Below, piece by piece: positions 21,860 through 34,347 of a stretch of 64,000 bases of DNA (its first letter is position 1; every line of letters starts with the position of its first letter). This DNA is from Erigeron canadensis (Eukaryota; Streptophyta; Magnoliopsida; Asterales; Asteraceae), in the NCBI RefSeq assembly GCF_010389155.1, contig NC_057761.1, forward strand, positions 49,276,213-49,340,212. The letters are read 5' to 3'. The notes beneath the pieces are model-generated. The model was not told where the DNA came from. It searched no databases and worked only from the letters and a program-made list of their open reading frames with translations. A program made the translations under genes and the position numbers.

Positions 21860-24230
21860 AGGAAAGACCGCATGCACATTAATTTATTCGGAAATAGATT
21901 ACTAAATTAGTTTCTAGACGGAAAATCAGATAAGCAACATATTTAAACCAGCTATTAAGCTAATTGTATTACTATTTTTTTTATTTTTTTTTTTTGAGAT
22001 TTTTTTTTCTTTTTTTATTTTTTTATAGATTTTGCTAGTAGAACCCTAAACATAATAAGTATCAATAAAAAAAATAGTATCTCACATTTAAAGAAATTCC
22101 CGCATTTAAATTTAACAAATTATATGATTTTTTATGTACGATAATAATAACCAATAAGTATAAGAAAGCTTTTTGATTTGTAAAACTAATCTACATTGTT
22201 TCTTATGGTGTACCATTTTGTTTTGTTATACAAATCTTATATAGTCCGAACCACTTGCACGAAAGACACAAGGATCGGAAGTGCTTATATTAATTGAATA
22301 ATTAAATATCGACATAAATCCTTTCCAAGGATATTCACAAGAGGTGAATAGATATCCATACCATTCTCCTACAAGGATTATTCCTTTAAGAAATGTAAAT
22401 CGGATAAACATGGTAAATAAATATCGATTCGAAGAAAAAAAAGACAAACCTTAATGTTCTCCTTCAAGAAACTCTCTCTTATAAAAAGAGAGGGAATTCT
22501 CCCTCATATGCACGATCACAATCGGTAGAAAATCCTAAATACATATTCTTTTGGCGTCAAACTACATTCGAGAAATCGCCAATAAACCTTAAACCCTTTT
22601 TCTATTTTCCTTACAGAAGTTTCCTCGTTCACAAAGTACTAGACGCGGTTTGATGCACAATCAATTTAAATTAAAATTTAAATGTACCCTTGATTTTTTT
22701 TTTCTTCAAAAAGTTACGCTTACTATAGTTATAAGTTGGTTAATAACAATTATAGCTTTTACTGTTGGTTAGTACGTTGTTAATTATTATTAGTTTGTTA
22801 GTTGTTAATTATTAAAGCATAAAAGGATTAGCAGTAGTATCGTTTTCTTTCGTTGTGGAAATATAATATAATATCATATCATATCATATGTTCATATATA
22901 AATATAAATTTTATTTGCTTATAGTTAAATTCATATGGAAAAAGGGAAGAGTTTATTATTCGTAGCTTTTTAAATTTAGACATATTAAATTGTTTTATAA
23001 GGAGTTAACAATATTTCTAAAAGACAATTGTTTTTATATTAAATGAATTACTGTACGTATAAGTTATTCATAACTCTGTAAAGATATTTTTATCAAATAA
23101 AATAAGTATATATTTTTCTCAAAAATGGCTCTTGCGAAAATGGTTATTTTATGTTTAATGTAAAGATATATAAGTTACTAGCAATTAATAAGTATATACA
23201 CTCGAATATTGCATGGTATACTACATATATATTTTATTTCCTATTATAATTAGCATTTATTTTTAATTAATAAAAGATTTCGTTTCAATTTGGAAAAATT
23301 TTCTTCACTCGGATCATGGGTAAGTGCCCGGGATGGACGAGTGCCCGAAATTCAAACATCCTTTTTTCAATTTCTTAATTTGCAAACAATTCAACGTGAC
23401 GTGTCATATAGATTGATGCCATGTAGGACCGATTTGGGGCCTACTCGTGCCCTTTGCTTGCCTTAAACTTCAAACAAAGGGGTGCATTTCACATGAAGCA
23501 ACTGTAGGGGATTGCCACGTGGAAAATATACAAAAATTCGAAGCTAATTAAATTGCTTAAAAAATAATAATGATGTAGGGGGTTGCCGACTATATAATTA
23601 TGACCACACTTGACAACCACCGTCTCTTAATTGGCTTTTTCATTGTCTAAGATTAACGCCGGTTTTATTGTTTCTACTTTTTTTAAAAAGTTGTTTTTAA
23701 GTGGTATTTTCATTATTATATTAACAAAGTATCCTTGTATTTATGTTTATCAACAAAGTTTCCTTGTATTTATGTTTGGAAAATAGGTGCTGGCCATTTG
23801 ATTTAAAAAAATATATCAAGAGAATTAAGTACATGTTTTGGAATATTCTATTTTTGGTGTACGTATTTACTAGCATCTGAATTCACCAACTTGGGATAAG
23901 TAATTTCTATTTTTAGCTTATTCAGATTATGTTATATACGTTTGGTGATTAATTAAATGTTTGTAATATATTTTCATCTAAATATATGGAATTTTAGTTC
24001 AATGCAATGTACATTTTATGAAAGTTCATATGAAATGGATAACATCTAATAAAATTAAATATGGTTTCCATATTCCATTGCCTAGTATGTATATTGGTGA
24101 TGATCACCAAGTCGAACTCAACAAACTGACAGCACTATTTTACCATTGTTGACAACTCAGTTTATACTCAACTAAGGTTTATGTACCGGAAAAACCTATT
24201 AAAAATAATTAGTAAATAGTAATTATATAC
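21860..24230. other. Upstream flank of ACR8; intergenic with one LTR-like stretch
   Basis: 22200-22670 looks like degraded LTR material: a plus-strand TATAAAAAGAGAGG box at about 22481-22494 beside a GGGAATTCTCCC palindrome. No LTR ends or duplication could be fixed. A 28-bp tandem repeat ('ccttgtatttatgttt') lies at about 23722-23780. No gene recognised. Confidence 0.4.
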
Positions 24231-24234
24231 CATA

Positions 24235-24524
24235 AGAGGTGTTTGGTATAATGAAATCATAAAGAATGAAGATAGTAGTAATAATAGAATTAGTGTTTAG
24301 AAAGCAAATTGATTATGTCGTTTGATACAAATAGAAAATATATATAACAAAAGTATAAAGTTTTGATTAATAATTAAAATTTACACATATAACATCTAAA
24401 AAAAACATTCTCACTCACACTTTACAATTTATAGAAAATGAAAATCATACTCTCACTTATACATTCTCCGATTCAATACAAAAGAAGTTTTTCTTTTTCA
24501 TTCCATCGTACCAAACACTTCCTT
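24235..24524. mobile_element. Miniature inverted-repeat element, possibly PIF/Harbinger
   Basis: The left end GAGGTGTTTGGTATAATG and the right end (reverse complement AGGAAGTGTTTGGTACGATG) are imperfect inverted repeats. A TAA may flank both sides. Non-coding, about 290 bp. Confidence 0.55.
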
Positions 24525-25412
24525 AAAATAAGCACGTGAAATAACTAGGTGTGAAACTCAAAGTAATTTCATGGCTTTATGCCCGGTCTTATTTCATGTT
24601 ATTCTCTATTTTCAAATTTTTCATTTTTTAGTTTACTTTTTTTAACTTTAACTATATTTTTTTTTATTTATTTTACATAGCAATTATAAATATAGAATTT
24701 CCTTATTTCAATAACTTTTTTTTAAAAACTGTGAGAACTCCTAAATTATATGTTAAATCATATGTTTTAAAATTTATTCACATGTAAAACGTTATAAAAA
24801 TATAAATTTCTTTTCAAAACATTTAAAATAACATTTTGTGAACTTGTAAATGAATTCGTTCACATTTTCATTTACATGTGAACAAACGATTATACATAAA
24901 GTTTTGAAAAATAAATAATCTTACGACATATATTTTTATAATGTTTCACATGTAAATGAACTTTTAAAACATATAATCTATTACATAATTTAAAAGTGTT
25001 CATGGCACGCAGTGGCGCCACATTAGAGTTAGGAAGGGCCAAGGCCCACCCCTGCAATGCCTACTACAAGTATGATGTATGTGTATTTATTTGTGAAATT
25101 TGACTCACTTAATCACTTGGCTCGCGTAAATATAAAGCTAAAAAATTATAACAAGGATATCCATTTATAATTCTTGGTTTTAAGATCATTAAAGGTAAAA
25201 TCCAATTACAACGTCCATAAAACTGATACGTTATTAACTAATTTACGTTTTTTTGTTTTTTCCATCATAAATTTACATTTTTTACCCAATAATTTTAATA
25301 TAATAAATAAATAATAATAGTTGATATATATCCGCTGGAAAAATAGTTAATATTTATCCACTAGATTAATAAATGATATACGAGTATATCAAACAGAATA
25401 AACTAATGTATA
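24525..25412. other. Intergenic with a possible hAT left end at 25009
   Basis: CAGTGGCGCCACATTAG at 25010, followed by 'gggccaaggcccacccctgc', resembles the terminal part of the hAT element at 50306. No matching right end was found. Direct words 'catgtgaacaa' and 'catgtaaatgaa' recur at 24780-24960. Confidence 0.35.
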
Positions 25413-25779
25413 TCTCTACTACATTATAAAGCATCTATTCTCTCCAAATTTTTTCAACTTTCAACTTTTTAGCCATTCATTTTTATCTCTCTTCAAATTT
25501 AACCACTCATTTTTTTTTCCTCTATTCTCCATAAATCATTTTATTTTTCTATTGGATTCAAAAAAAATTTTCTCAAAAACCGTGCATCAATAAATTATAA
25601 AAATTGTATGGGTGTTCTTAAAATTTCATGCTCTTTCATTAGATAGTTCAGTCGATATACTTTCGATGAACTTTTAAATTTGAAGGTGGAACCCGTACGG
25701 CTAAGGCATTTGACTTTCACACTCTATGACCTATCACCCCATCATCTCATCGCCATAACGCGCGGGTACTTTCTCTCGT
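25413..25779 (+). mobile_element. Helitron-like element, family H2 (copy 2)
   Basis: It starts TCTCTACTACATTATAAAGC and ends 'cgcgcgggtactttctctcg'. It shares the 'atatactttcgatgaa' and 'acccgtacggctaag' blocks, in reverse complement, with 6274-6731 and 47708-48164. Confidence 0.6.
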
Positions 25780-25804
25780 CCAATAATATGTTTTAACATA
25801 TAAG

Positions 25805-26166
25805 TATAGGCATAGTTATCGACTCGGTATTTTTTACTCGAAATCTGATTTTTTGACTCGTTAATCGAAACGTGACTCGAATAGTAAGAGTCAGGATATT
25901 TGATAATACATAATTTTATGATTATATATAAGTTTTTAATGTAGAAATATAGTATTTTATTGATATATTATGCTAAAATAGTAAACATTATTAAAATAAA
26001 ATCAAATTTGAAAGCATATAAAAGGAATATGTTATAAAAAATAAAAATAAACTAAAAAAAAAAATATGTGACTCGTGACTCGGAGTATGACTCGTACCGA
26101 CTCGTAAAACAAAACACGAGTCATGCTACGAGTCTAGAGCAAAACGAGTCATGCTACGAGTCATCA
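25805..26166. repeat. Element-like stretch dense in GACTCG/CGAGTC
   Basis: The hexamer GACTCG or its complement occurs about a dozen times, clustered at both ends (25829-25900 and 26065-26160) with an AT-rich middle. Such clustered subterminal words suggest a transposon with subterminal binding sites. The right end abuts the fold-back element at 26162. Confidence 0.5.
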
Positions 26167-26397
26167 CGAAAAGAACAACGTACTTTTTTCATTTGTACGC
26201 GGTTGCTCATTATATTTTTTTATTTATGAGGTTTACCCACATACTTTTTTTTGTACACGATTGACCGGTTTACCTGTGATTGTCGGTATTATTGGTCAAC
26301 CGTGTACAAAAAAAAGTATGTGGGTAAACCTCAATAATAAAAAAAGTATAATGGGCAACCGTGTAAAAATGGAAAAGTACTTTGGTCTTCCCGTGAT
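26162..26397. mobile_element. Fold-back miniature element with arms of about 100 bp
   Basis: The left arm (about 26162-26266) and right arm (about 26294-26397) are near-perfect inverted repeats around a 27-base loop, e.g. 'gaggtttacccacatacttt' and its complement. Transcription would yield a long near-perfect hairpin RNA. No clear target duplication was found. Confidence 0.75.
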
Positions 26398-27600
26398 TAA
26401 TCCCCTTTATCTAAAGATAAAATATTCTTCTAATAGTGTAAAATAAGAATGTAATACACCATGTGTAACAATAAAACAAATAAAATGATAATGACCTATT
26501 TAGATTTTTAAATAGTCAAATATCGTTAAGTGTGTCACAGTTTACAACTTTGATGGACATAATATATTCTGTACTATTCAAATATCGCTAACCATGTCAC
26601 AGTAAACAACTTCGATGAATATATTTTAAAAGATATTTCATTATAAAATTCAAAATGTTGATATATAACTTAATTTTTTATTACTCAAAATAGTTTATTA
26701 AATTTTAAACTTTAATAAAATAATATTTAATATTGATAATACCGTAAGTCTTGTATATTAGACACAAACTTAAAATCTAGTCGAGTAGTATTATTTGATT
26801 TGATTTCGTACGTAAACGTAAAGAAGCGTGTTACATGAACAAGTGTTGAGCCAGAAGGTACAAGTCTCGTGATGAGGCCAACAAGGCTGCTGCCCAAAAA
26901 TTGAATACTCAACGAATGGTCACGTGACCGGCAAAAGAGCCAGATGTCATCCACAACCCCCCACCTTTTTTTCACCTAAACATTTGTTGATGCTGGTCCT
27001 ACTGCATGTTGCCATTGTCTCTGCACACTGTTTTGTTTCCCTTTTTTACAGTTTTACTTGCAAACATCCACAATGTTTCTTTCAATAAGATGCTGCCACG
27101 TCGACATTCACAGTTTTAAGTAGTTTTGGTCTTGTCTTGATTGTACGAATCATGGTGTCGACTTTATTGTGCTGGTAATAATAACTTACCTATTCAAGTT
27201 CGTTTTAGAATACTAGAAATGAATTATTTTTGGGAGTGTTATTTGTAGCCAAAAGTCAAACTAGTTTTTGTTTTTAAATTTTGTATTCTGACAACTTTTT
27301 ACTTTTGCAGGTTTTTGTTTTCTAAATTATTGTCACATTTTTTAATTTTTCAATTCTATTAAATACAAAACATGAAAAACTATTTCCTCGTTATCTTTTT
27401 AATAGTCTAACTTTATCCCAAGTAGTCAAATTATGGAAAACATAATTTTGTTTTGAAAAGAGATGTAATTTAATTAAGATTTTGAAACAATACAATACAG
27501 TTAGAAAATGAAATTAAATACATGGATTACCCAACAAATAAGATACATTATAAATAGTGAATTAACACTATTATTTTCACAAAACAAATTAATAATAACA
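26398..27600. other. Intergenic, nothing recognised
   Basis: A pair of related stretches ('caaatatcgttaagtgtgtc' near 26516 and 'caaatatcgctaaccatgtc' near 26579) is present. No gene. Confidence 0.4.
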
Positions 27601-27699
27601 TATTTCTGGTAAGCATCTGTTTTCTGGCAACCTTTTTCCGGCGAAAAATCCGGCAAGAATCTATTTTCCGGCGATATCAAACTTGATCTTTGTATATAT

Positions 27700-28262
27700 A
27701 TATATCAAACTCGACCACCTCCGGCCATCCTGAACCGCCGCCAGTTTCAACAGCCACCACCAACCGCCTCCACTTTCATCAACCACCACCAACCACCGCG
27801 ACCTTAGAATCTAAATCGCCACCCTTTCAACAACCACCAAACGTCGTCGCCACTTTCATCAACCACCACCAACCACCGCCACTTTCATCAACCACCACCA
27901 ACCGCCGCCACTTTCTTCAACCACCACCAACCGCCGCGACCTTCGGATCTAAACCGCCACCTTTCATCAATAACCACCAAACGCCGCCGCCACTTTCATC
28001 AACCACCGCGACCTTCAGATCTAAACCGCCACACTTTCATAAACCACCACCAAACGCAGCCACCAACCCCCGCCACTTTCGTCAACAACCACCAACGGCA
28101 GCCACTTTCATCAACCACCACCAAAGACCGCAACTTTCAAATCTAAACACCACCCTTTTTCAGATCGAACAACCACCACTTTTTGGGGGAGAGCAGGGTG
28201 GCGACCGGAACTTTTTGGGGGAGAGAGGGTGGCGGCCGGAATTTTTGGGGGGAGAGAGGGTG
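27700..28262 (+). repeat. CCACCACCAACCGCC minisatellite and G-rich tandem repeat
   Basis: 27700-28150 is built of imperfect units of about 30 bp (variants of 'caaccaccaccaaccgccgc' followed by 'cactttcat'). 28175-28262 has three units of about 33 bp around 'ttttttgggggagaga' and 'gggtggcgaccgg'. A 212-codon frame runs through both, but its Pro/Thr/His-rich product is a by-product of the repeat and I do not call it a gene. Confidence 0.7.
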
Positions 28263-28489
28263 GAGGTGATGTGTCATATTTTATACCATTTCCCACGTGA
28301 TTTTAGAACCAATTATTCGTCATTTTGATAGTTTTATATCCAACTTTCGATGCTTTGAAGGTGTGTTAAGTGTTTTGAGGTTGGAAATTGATTAGACGAA
28401 TGAATTGGTCGATTTTGATGAGTTATGGAAGAAATGGGAGAAGGATTCGGTTGAAATCAAGCGAAAGACGAAGAAAACGAATTTTGGAA

Positions 28490-28680
28490 GTTGTAACTGC
28501 CGTTACTAGACTAACGGCTGTTATAAAGGGAGTTTGTGGTTTCTCCTGTAACTGGAAGTTAGTGGACTAACGGCCGTTAGAAATTAACTAGCGAGTAACA
28601 ATCGTTACTCCAGTAACGCCCGTTAGTGCTCTAGTACAATGGTAACGGCAGTTAGCCCACTAACGGCCGTTACACGCATG
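28490..28680. repeat. Cluster of CTAACGGCCGTTA-type palindromes
   Basis: TAACGG or CCGTTA occurs about ten times in 190 bp, several times as the full palindrome TAACGGCCGTTA (28579-28590 and 28661-28672). A TATATAGG box follows at 28686. It could be the promoter part of a retroelement or a captured regulatory array; the family is not recognised. Confidence 0.6.
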
Positions 28681-29938
28681 TTCTGTATATAGGTTCAGTT
28701 AGGGTTCTGCACTTGGAACGAATCTTTGGCATAATTTTATTAGTTTTCTCATAGCTTTGAATATTTTGGAGCAAACAAGTGGTTAGGGTTTCACATATTT
28801 TCAGCTTTGGATTGTAATCATCATTGCTACTGGATTATCTTCATTCATTTGGTATAATATGATTTTTTTTCTATTTGTTTGTTTATGTGTTTTTAATACG
28901 AGTAGCTAAATCCTTAGCACCCGCTTGGGTAGTAAGCATGTCATAGGGTCGAATTAAGATTGCTTGTGAATGTTGAACAAGGTTTGTATGTTTAATCGAA
29001 GATCCACATTTATCTGGATTTAAATATTGTTTCCAACTTTTATATTGATTGATTGATAAATGTAATTAGAAGTACGGGAGAAATCTATGTCATTATCAAT
29101 TGATTTAATAAATGGTTAATCGGTCTATAATTAACCTAAAATCGTTGGAGTTCGGGAGAAATCAACGATAAAGATAAAACAATTAAATTCATTTTGAATG
29201 TGTAAACGCTTATGATAGAGATATCTGATTAGGCGAATAAGCAGTTCGGGAGAAAGCTTTCAAAAGATTAAATCATAAAATCAACTCAGGAATTTAATGC
29301 TTAACTGTTTAGAGTAGAAATTAAGTGCGGGAGCAATAATTATGTTTTGAGCAGTTAAAGTTTCAAGTATGACGGGAGTTCATTTTGTCTACATTGTGAG
29401 TCGTTCAACAAATGCAAGTAATATTAAGACCCGATGATTGGCATGTGAGCTGATCCAAGTAGGTGTTCCTTTTAAACCAGTGTTAAGATTCAACCAATCA
29501 AATACTCTTTTTTTTATAATCAATCTAACATTACTTCTTTTTTTTTTTTTTGCTAAAACATCAATCAAAATATTATTTTAATATGGAGTTTTAATTTGTA
29601 AATAAAAAAATCAATCGAAGATCTTGAGGTGGTGTTTTGCAAATAAATAAAGTGATCAGTTTGGGTTTGGCTAAAAAAAAAGAATACATTTGACTGCATT
29701 TAAAAACTTGGCTACTTATTTAACTGAATAAGAATCTAATATTATTAAAAATAAAATAAAAATAAAAAAAGCCTCTTATACCATCGACTTCGCACTGCTT
29801 ATGGGTTACCATATGCGTGCGAACTTTCAATGCATATAAGTTCACGTAAGTACTCTCATTTACATGCAATTTATTATTTTAAACTATTTATTACAAAATT
29901 TTAAATGAAGTAATACTGAATTATATATATAAATATAG
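28681..29938 (+). other. Upstream or intron-like region before the OTU exon
   Basis: It contains recurring 'cgggagaaat'-type words (29073, 29153, 29247, 29329) and ends in a splice-acceptor-like 'aaatatag' at 29931-29938. No transposase exon was found. Confidence 0.35.
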
Positions 29939-30887
29939 GTCAATATATTACTTTGGATTCAATTGACATTTTTTGGAGGAAGCTAGATCTTTCACCATCA
30001 TCTATGCAAAAAGACGATGTTAGTTGTGATGATGTACTGCAACATTTTAAAGAAAACTACAACAAGCAGTCCAAAGTTGGGAAAAAAAGTTGGTTAAGAA
30101 AGTTGATGAATATTTTCAGTCCAGATACAACTGACATTCGGGAACCTCGAGTTCAAAATAAAACTCATGGACGACCAAAGAAATCGCAACAAAAAAAGCG
30201 TACCGAGTTTTGTTCAGCGAGATTTAGTTGTTCAACCATGCCCGATTTTGTTGAGCCGATTAGGGAGCCTGCCAGACAAAGTACATTTGAATTTGACTTG
30301 AACAAGGAGCCAAATATATATTTGAACGAGGTCCCATATGAGTTTCAGGGTCCACAGTTGGACTTAAATAAAGCGCCACTGAAGTGTGGTTCAAATTTAA
30401 TGAACGACATTCCACAAGTATTTCATCCATACATTACGAATATACAAAATGTTTTCGGTGATGGAAATTGTGGATATCGAGCATTAGCTGTTGGTCTTGG
30501 ACTTAATGAAGTCAATTTTTATGAGTACATTGGGCAACAAATGAGAGAAGAGTTGCAAAATCGATATGATTTATACTCGAGGATTTTTGTTATCGATATA
30601 AATTCAATGAATCAAGACCTGTGTTTCTTTGGTTCTTTGGTTCCCCATGTCCACCGGAACATTGGATGAAAATGCCCGAGGCAGGTGTTTTAATTGCTAA
30701 TAAGCTTGGTGTGATCGTCCATTCTTTAGACAAGAGAGGCAGTACGACGATTTTTCCGTTTTTGTGTGGTCTGGAAGATGTTCAACATCACAGAGCTCTT
30801 ACAATTGCCCTTGTAAATGGAGAATCACATTTTGTCATGGTCGAGTTACAAGGCGAGTACCCAATGCCTGTTATCACGCCATATTAG
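29939..30887 (+). pseudogene. OTU-type cysteine peptidase exon of a Mutator/FAR1-like transposase gene, frameshifted
   Basis: The frame begins after a splice acceptor and reads 'DSIDIFWRKLDLSP', a basic HGRPKKSQQKK linker and Leu/Asn-rich repeats. An OTU domain with the catalytic GDGNCGYRALAVG block follows (Asp170 and Cys173 counted from 29953). The distal part, IANKLGVIVHSL...HHRALTIALV...HFVMV with the expected catalytic His, is in another frame up to a stop at 30885-30887. The shift is explained by a perfect 8-bp tandem duplication, TTCTTTGG at 30625-30632 and 30633-30640. This OTU module typically follows the FAR1/MULE transposase in plant Mutator-like elements and their domesticated relatives. 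Here the DDE transposase part is absent, so it is a last-exon remnant. OTU proteases cleave ubiquitin-like conjugates; this copy should make no complete domain. Confidence 0.85.
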
Positions 30888-32507
30888 ACATATGTGGTTA
30901 CTTTTATTATTTTATTACTAGAAATTTAAAATAAACCTTTACATTTTGTTAATTATTTTAGTGTTTGTACTTTTATCTTGTTATTATTAGAGACCTTACA
31001 TTTTTATATTTTCATGTTATCATGTTGATACATAAATTATGGAAAAAAAAAATGAAACATTAAAATATTCATTTTGGTTAAAGATAAATAAAAACATAAT
31101 CATTACTTTTAAAAAAACATAATCATTACTTTTTATTATATCTAACTAAAAAATTAGTAAAAGTTAATAATTATTATGAAAAGTTAGTCAAAGGTTGAAT
31201 TTTGGGTACAAAGGGTTTTTTTTATGGGTCTAATTATCAAGCCCCATTATTTTTTTCAAATGGCGAATTCATGTCTTCAGATCTGATTATCCTTTTATGT
31301 ATGTTCTTTTAGTTATGGTTATTTGTAAGAGCCCAAAAATAGATTGGTTACGGAAATTGTATGTTAGCGATTACAATTTATTGTATATATATAGTTATCG
31401 TTTAGTTCTTTCGTCTCTTTTTTTTAAGAGCAAAGCAAATTTTATTAATTCATTTCAAAATATACAATGAAAATAAGGAAGTAAGGAATGCAAAAGAAAA
31501 ATCTCCAACAGGAACCATTTTACATATGTATAAAAATATGTAGAAAGAACTGCTCCATATGATAGAAATGTTGAATTTTATATTGTAAAGCTTTAAGTTA
31601 TTTGTAAGTTAGTTTGTTTAGTTTTTGTGGTTTTTTCTTCCCCTGTGTTTGTTCATGATCACACACAACAACAACATAAAAAGAAAATAATAAAATAAAC
31701 CAATTTCTCAATTAAATAGACGAATATAAATAAAATTTCATATTTTGATTTGTGTACAGCCCTAGCTAAAAGCCCGCCTGGAAAATTCAATCAACAACTA
31801 ATGTAGAATGTTTCATAAAAGTATGAGTCAATAACTACCAAATTTGACATAAAAATCTATCTAATATATATAAATTCAAATGATTTACGGTAGTAACTTG
31901 AACAAAAGTTTGACTTATTTTTTCTAACAACTCCCAACACACATGGCGCGAACATGGTGGGGATACAATGGATCTTCCCGCCACAAAATCCTACTGTGGG
32001 GTGGGTAACACCCAATGGCCAAATTCGATATGATTTGCCACGTGGACAACCTCTCATGCTTCTGACAATACATTATCATTTTTTGATTCTTTTGATTTGT
32101 AAAGCAATTCAAAACCAATATTTGGAAAAATGTTTTCTTACTAATTTTCTTAACCATTTTTTAATAAATTTTGTTATTTATTTCTATCCTTTGATGAAAT
32201 ATATTTACTACTCAATTAGACCATATCACTATGGTTTATGATTTTCCAGTTTAACGTAATTTATACAATTTTTATGTACTAATAAATTAATAAAATTGTG
32301 TTTCAAGTTGTCCAAAGGAAATGAAAAGAGCGCCATATCTGGTGGCCTTTTGCTTTCTTGACCACAAATCCACATCATAGAGTTTCTAGGCGCGAAATTC
32401 GAAAAAAGCTTTAGTCCAACTATACACTAATACTATAATACAATTAATTTATTATTCTTTTCCAAAAAATATCTGCTGCCTTTGCGTAATGCTTATGTAT
32501 GAAACTA
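30888..32507. other. Intergenic; possible LINE tail at 31415-31560
   Basis: 31415-31422 is a T run followed by 'aagagcaaagcaaattttat', like the reverse-strand 3' end of a LINE. 31940-32060 is locally GC-richer with no recognised content. No gene. Confidence 0.35.
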
Positions 32508-32772
32508 ATGTATGAAACTAAAAACAGCATGGTTTAATCAGTGGTAAACACTTTTGTCTCTGTAGACAGAAGTCATGGGTTCGATCCTTATCACATGCAA
32601 AGGTTGAAGGGCCTTTTCTACCATTTAGGTAGATACTGGAAGCAGCCTCTCTACTTAAGTAGAGGTAAAGTCTGTCAACATCATAACCTCCCCATACACC
32701 ATCGAGGTATTGGGGCTCAAAACCCGTAAAAGACGTCACTGAGTAGTTACTTTTTTATGTATGAAACTAAAA
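32508..32772 (+). mobile_element. tRNA-derived SINE, 233 bp, with 16-bp target duplication
   Basis: The body (32524-32756) carries an RNA polymerase III A-box-like 'agtggtaaacac' and B box 'GGTTCGATCCT'. A conserved plant-SINE 3' body follows ('ctctctactt', 'gaggtaaagtctgtc', 'cctccccatac'). The 16-bp duplication 'atgtatgaaactaaaa' lies at 32508-32523 and 32757-32772. A truncated copy lies at 41124-41282. Confidence 0.88.
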
Positions 32773-33479
32773 GATTTCACACTAGAGGGGAGACAAATAA
32801 AAATAAAAAATATATGTGGACATCATATGCAAAATTTTCTATCTATACACACAATTTGTGACATTTTAACAAGAAAGTCACAAATGGAAGTATAACAAGT
32901 ATAACAAGTTTGAACATAGTATCTTTTTAGGCTAAAAAAAAAGTCAATCACCAGCACATAAAATAACGTTATGGATTTAACCCTACAATATAAAGTATTC
33001 TTTAATAGCTCAATATCAATACTGTTAGACTACCAGTTATTTGGTTGTGTAAGACGTCTCGTTACGAGAATTGGGAAGCTTAAATCGCTAGTTGTCCCGC
33101 TCTTAATAAGCATGCTTCTTGCTTACTATAAGTTCCAAACTTTTTATGGTCGAAGCGCTCTTGACAATTTCACATATTGAGACCGAAATGGGATCGGGAT
33201 GAATGTGTCCTAGCTTTTATATATTTACTTTGTTTACAATTACTATAGATAGCAAACATATTATATATCTTTCGATATCTTGTCGATGTATAAGTAAAAT
33301 TTTGTTGTTAAAAAAAAGAGAAATAAGTCAGACGGATTCCAAATAATTAATCTTCGGGATTTTCTATTGATTTTATTGCACGACATTTAAAGTTTTAAAC
33401 TCGCAATATTTCCCGTTAATTCATTATGATACATACACACATCATCATGTATCGATAAAGTATATATCATTTATCTATA
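32773..33479. other. Intergenic, nothing recognised
   Basis: A 69-codon frame at 32971-33180 shows no recognisable motif. No other feature. Confidence 0.4.
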
Positions 33480-33758
33480 TCTATACTATATTATAAAAAA
33501 AATAACCCCTTTTATTTATGAAAGTGTTGAAAATATGTAATATTTTCAGTTAGCACCCCTTAAAATATTTCAACATTCACTACCCCATAACATTAATGAT
33601 TAATTTACACTACCAATCCTTTATTCTTTAATATATTTTCATTTACCATTTACATCAATTATCCACACCACTCGACGCCGTCTCCACCACCAACACTCGG
33701 CCCCCCACTACAACGGCATTGTCACAACCACCGCCGCATTGCGCGGGTAACGTGCTAG
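33480..33758 (+). mobile_element. Helitron-like element, family H1 (first unit of tandem pair)
   Basis: It starts TCTATACTATATTATAAA and ends GCGCGGGTAACGTGCTAG followed by T: TC and CTAG termini, the best-preserved H1 ends in the window. The 3' third is CACC/GCC-rich. Non-coding. Confidence 0.7.
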
Positions 33759-34020
33759 TTATATTATAAAAAGAATAGCTCTTTTTATTTTTGGTAATGT
33801 TGAAAATATATAATATTTTCACTTAACACCCCTTAAAATACTTATCCTCTTAACATTAATGATTAAATTACACTGCCAGTCATTTATCATTTAAAATATG
33901 TCCATTAACCGTTTACATCAATTATATACACAACTCATCGCCGCTCCACCACCAACAGTTGTCCAACCATCACATCGTCGCCGCCACGACTACCTTCGCA
34001 TAGCGCGGGTACCGTGCTAG
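33759..34020 (+). mobile_element. Helitron-like element, family H1 (second unit of tandem pair)
   Basis: It directly abuts the first unit's CTAG. It begins TTATATTATAAAAAGAATAG, i.e. it lacks the first nine or so bases, and repeats the whole body to GCGCGGGTACCGTGCTAG. The units are alike but diverged. Confidence 0.7.
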
Positions 34021-34347
34021 TATACCAAAACAAAAAATCATGTTGTGTCATATATATTCGATTTACATTATTGTACACTTATTTACTAAAATTTAATTAA
34101 AGAAAATATATGTTAGTTCATTTTGTTTTATAGGAGTTTTTTTTCAAATTAGTATAATGGGTAAAATTATTTACCAAAATAGTATGTTTTTAAAATATAA
34201 CCATTATGGGTTGAATTTAATTTTATATTATATCTAGAAATAAGTAAAAGATCCTTAATCACTGATTAAAAGATTACCGCGTTTACTTTCATGTAATCCT
34301 ATTTTTTTATTTTATGCACATGTATCTTATTTTTGTAGGAACAATAT

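Noticed and set aside
27690..28328. 212-codon Pro/His/Thr-rich frame that could be read as a cell-wall protein
   Set aside because: It follows a minisatellite of about 30 bp and a G-rich tandem repeat, has no signal peptide and changes character abruptly at the repeat boundary.
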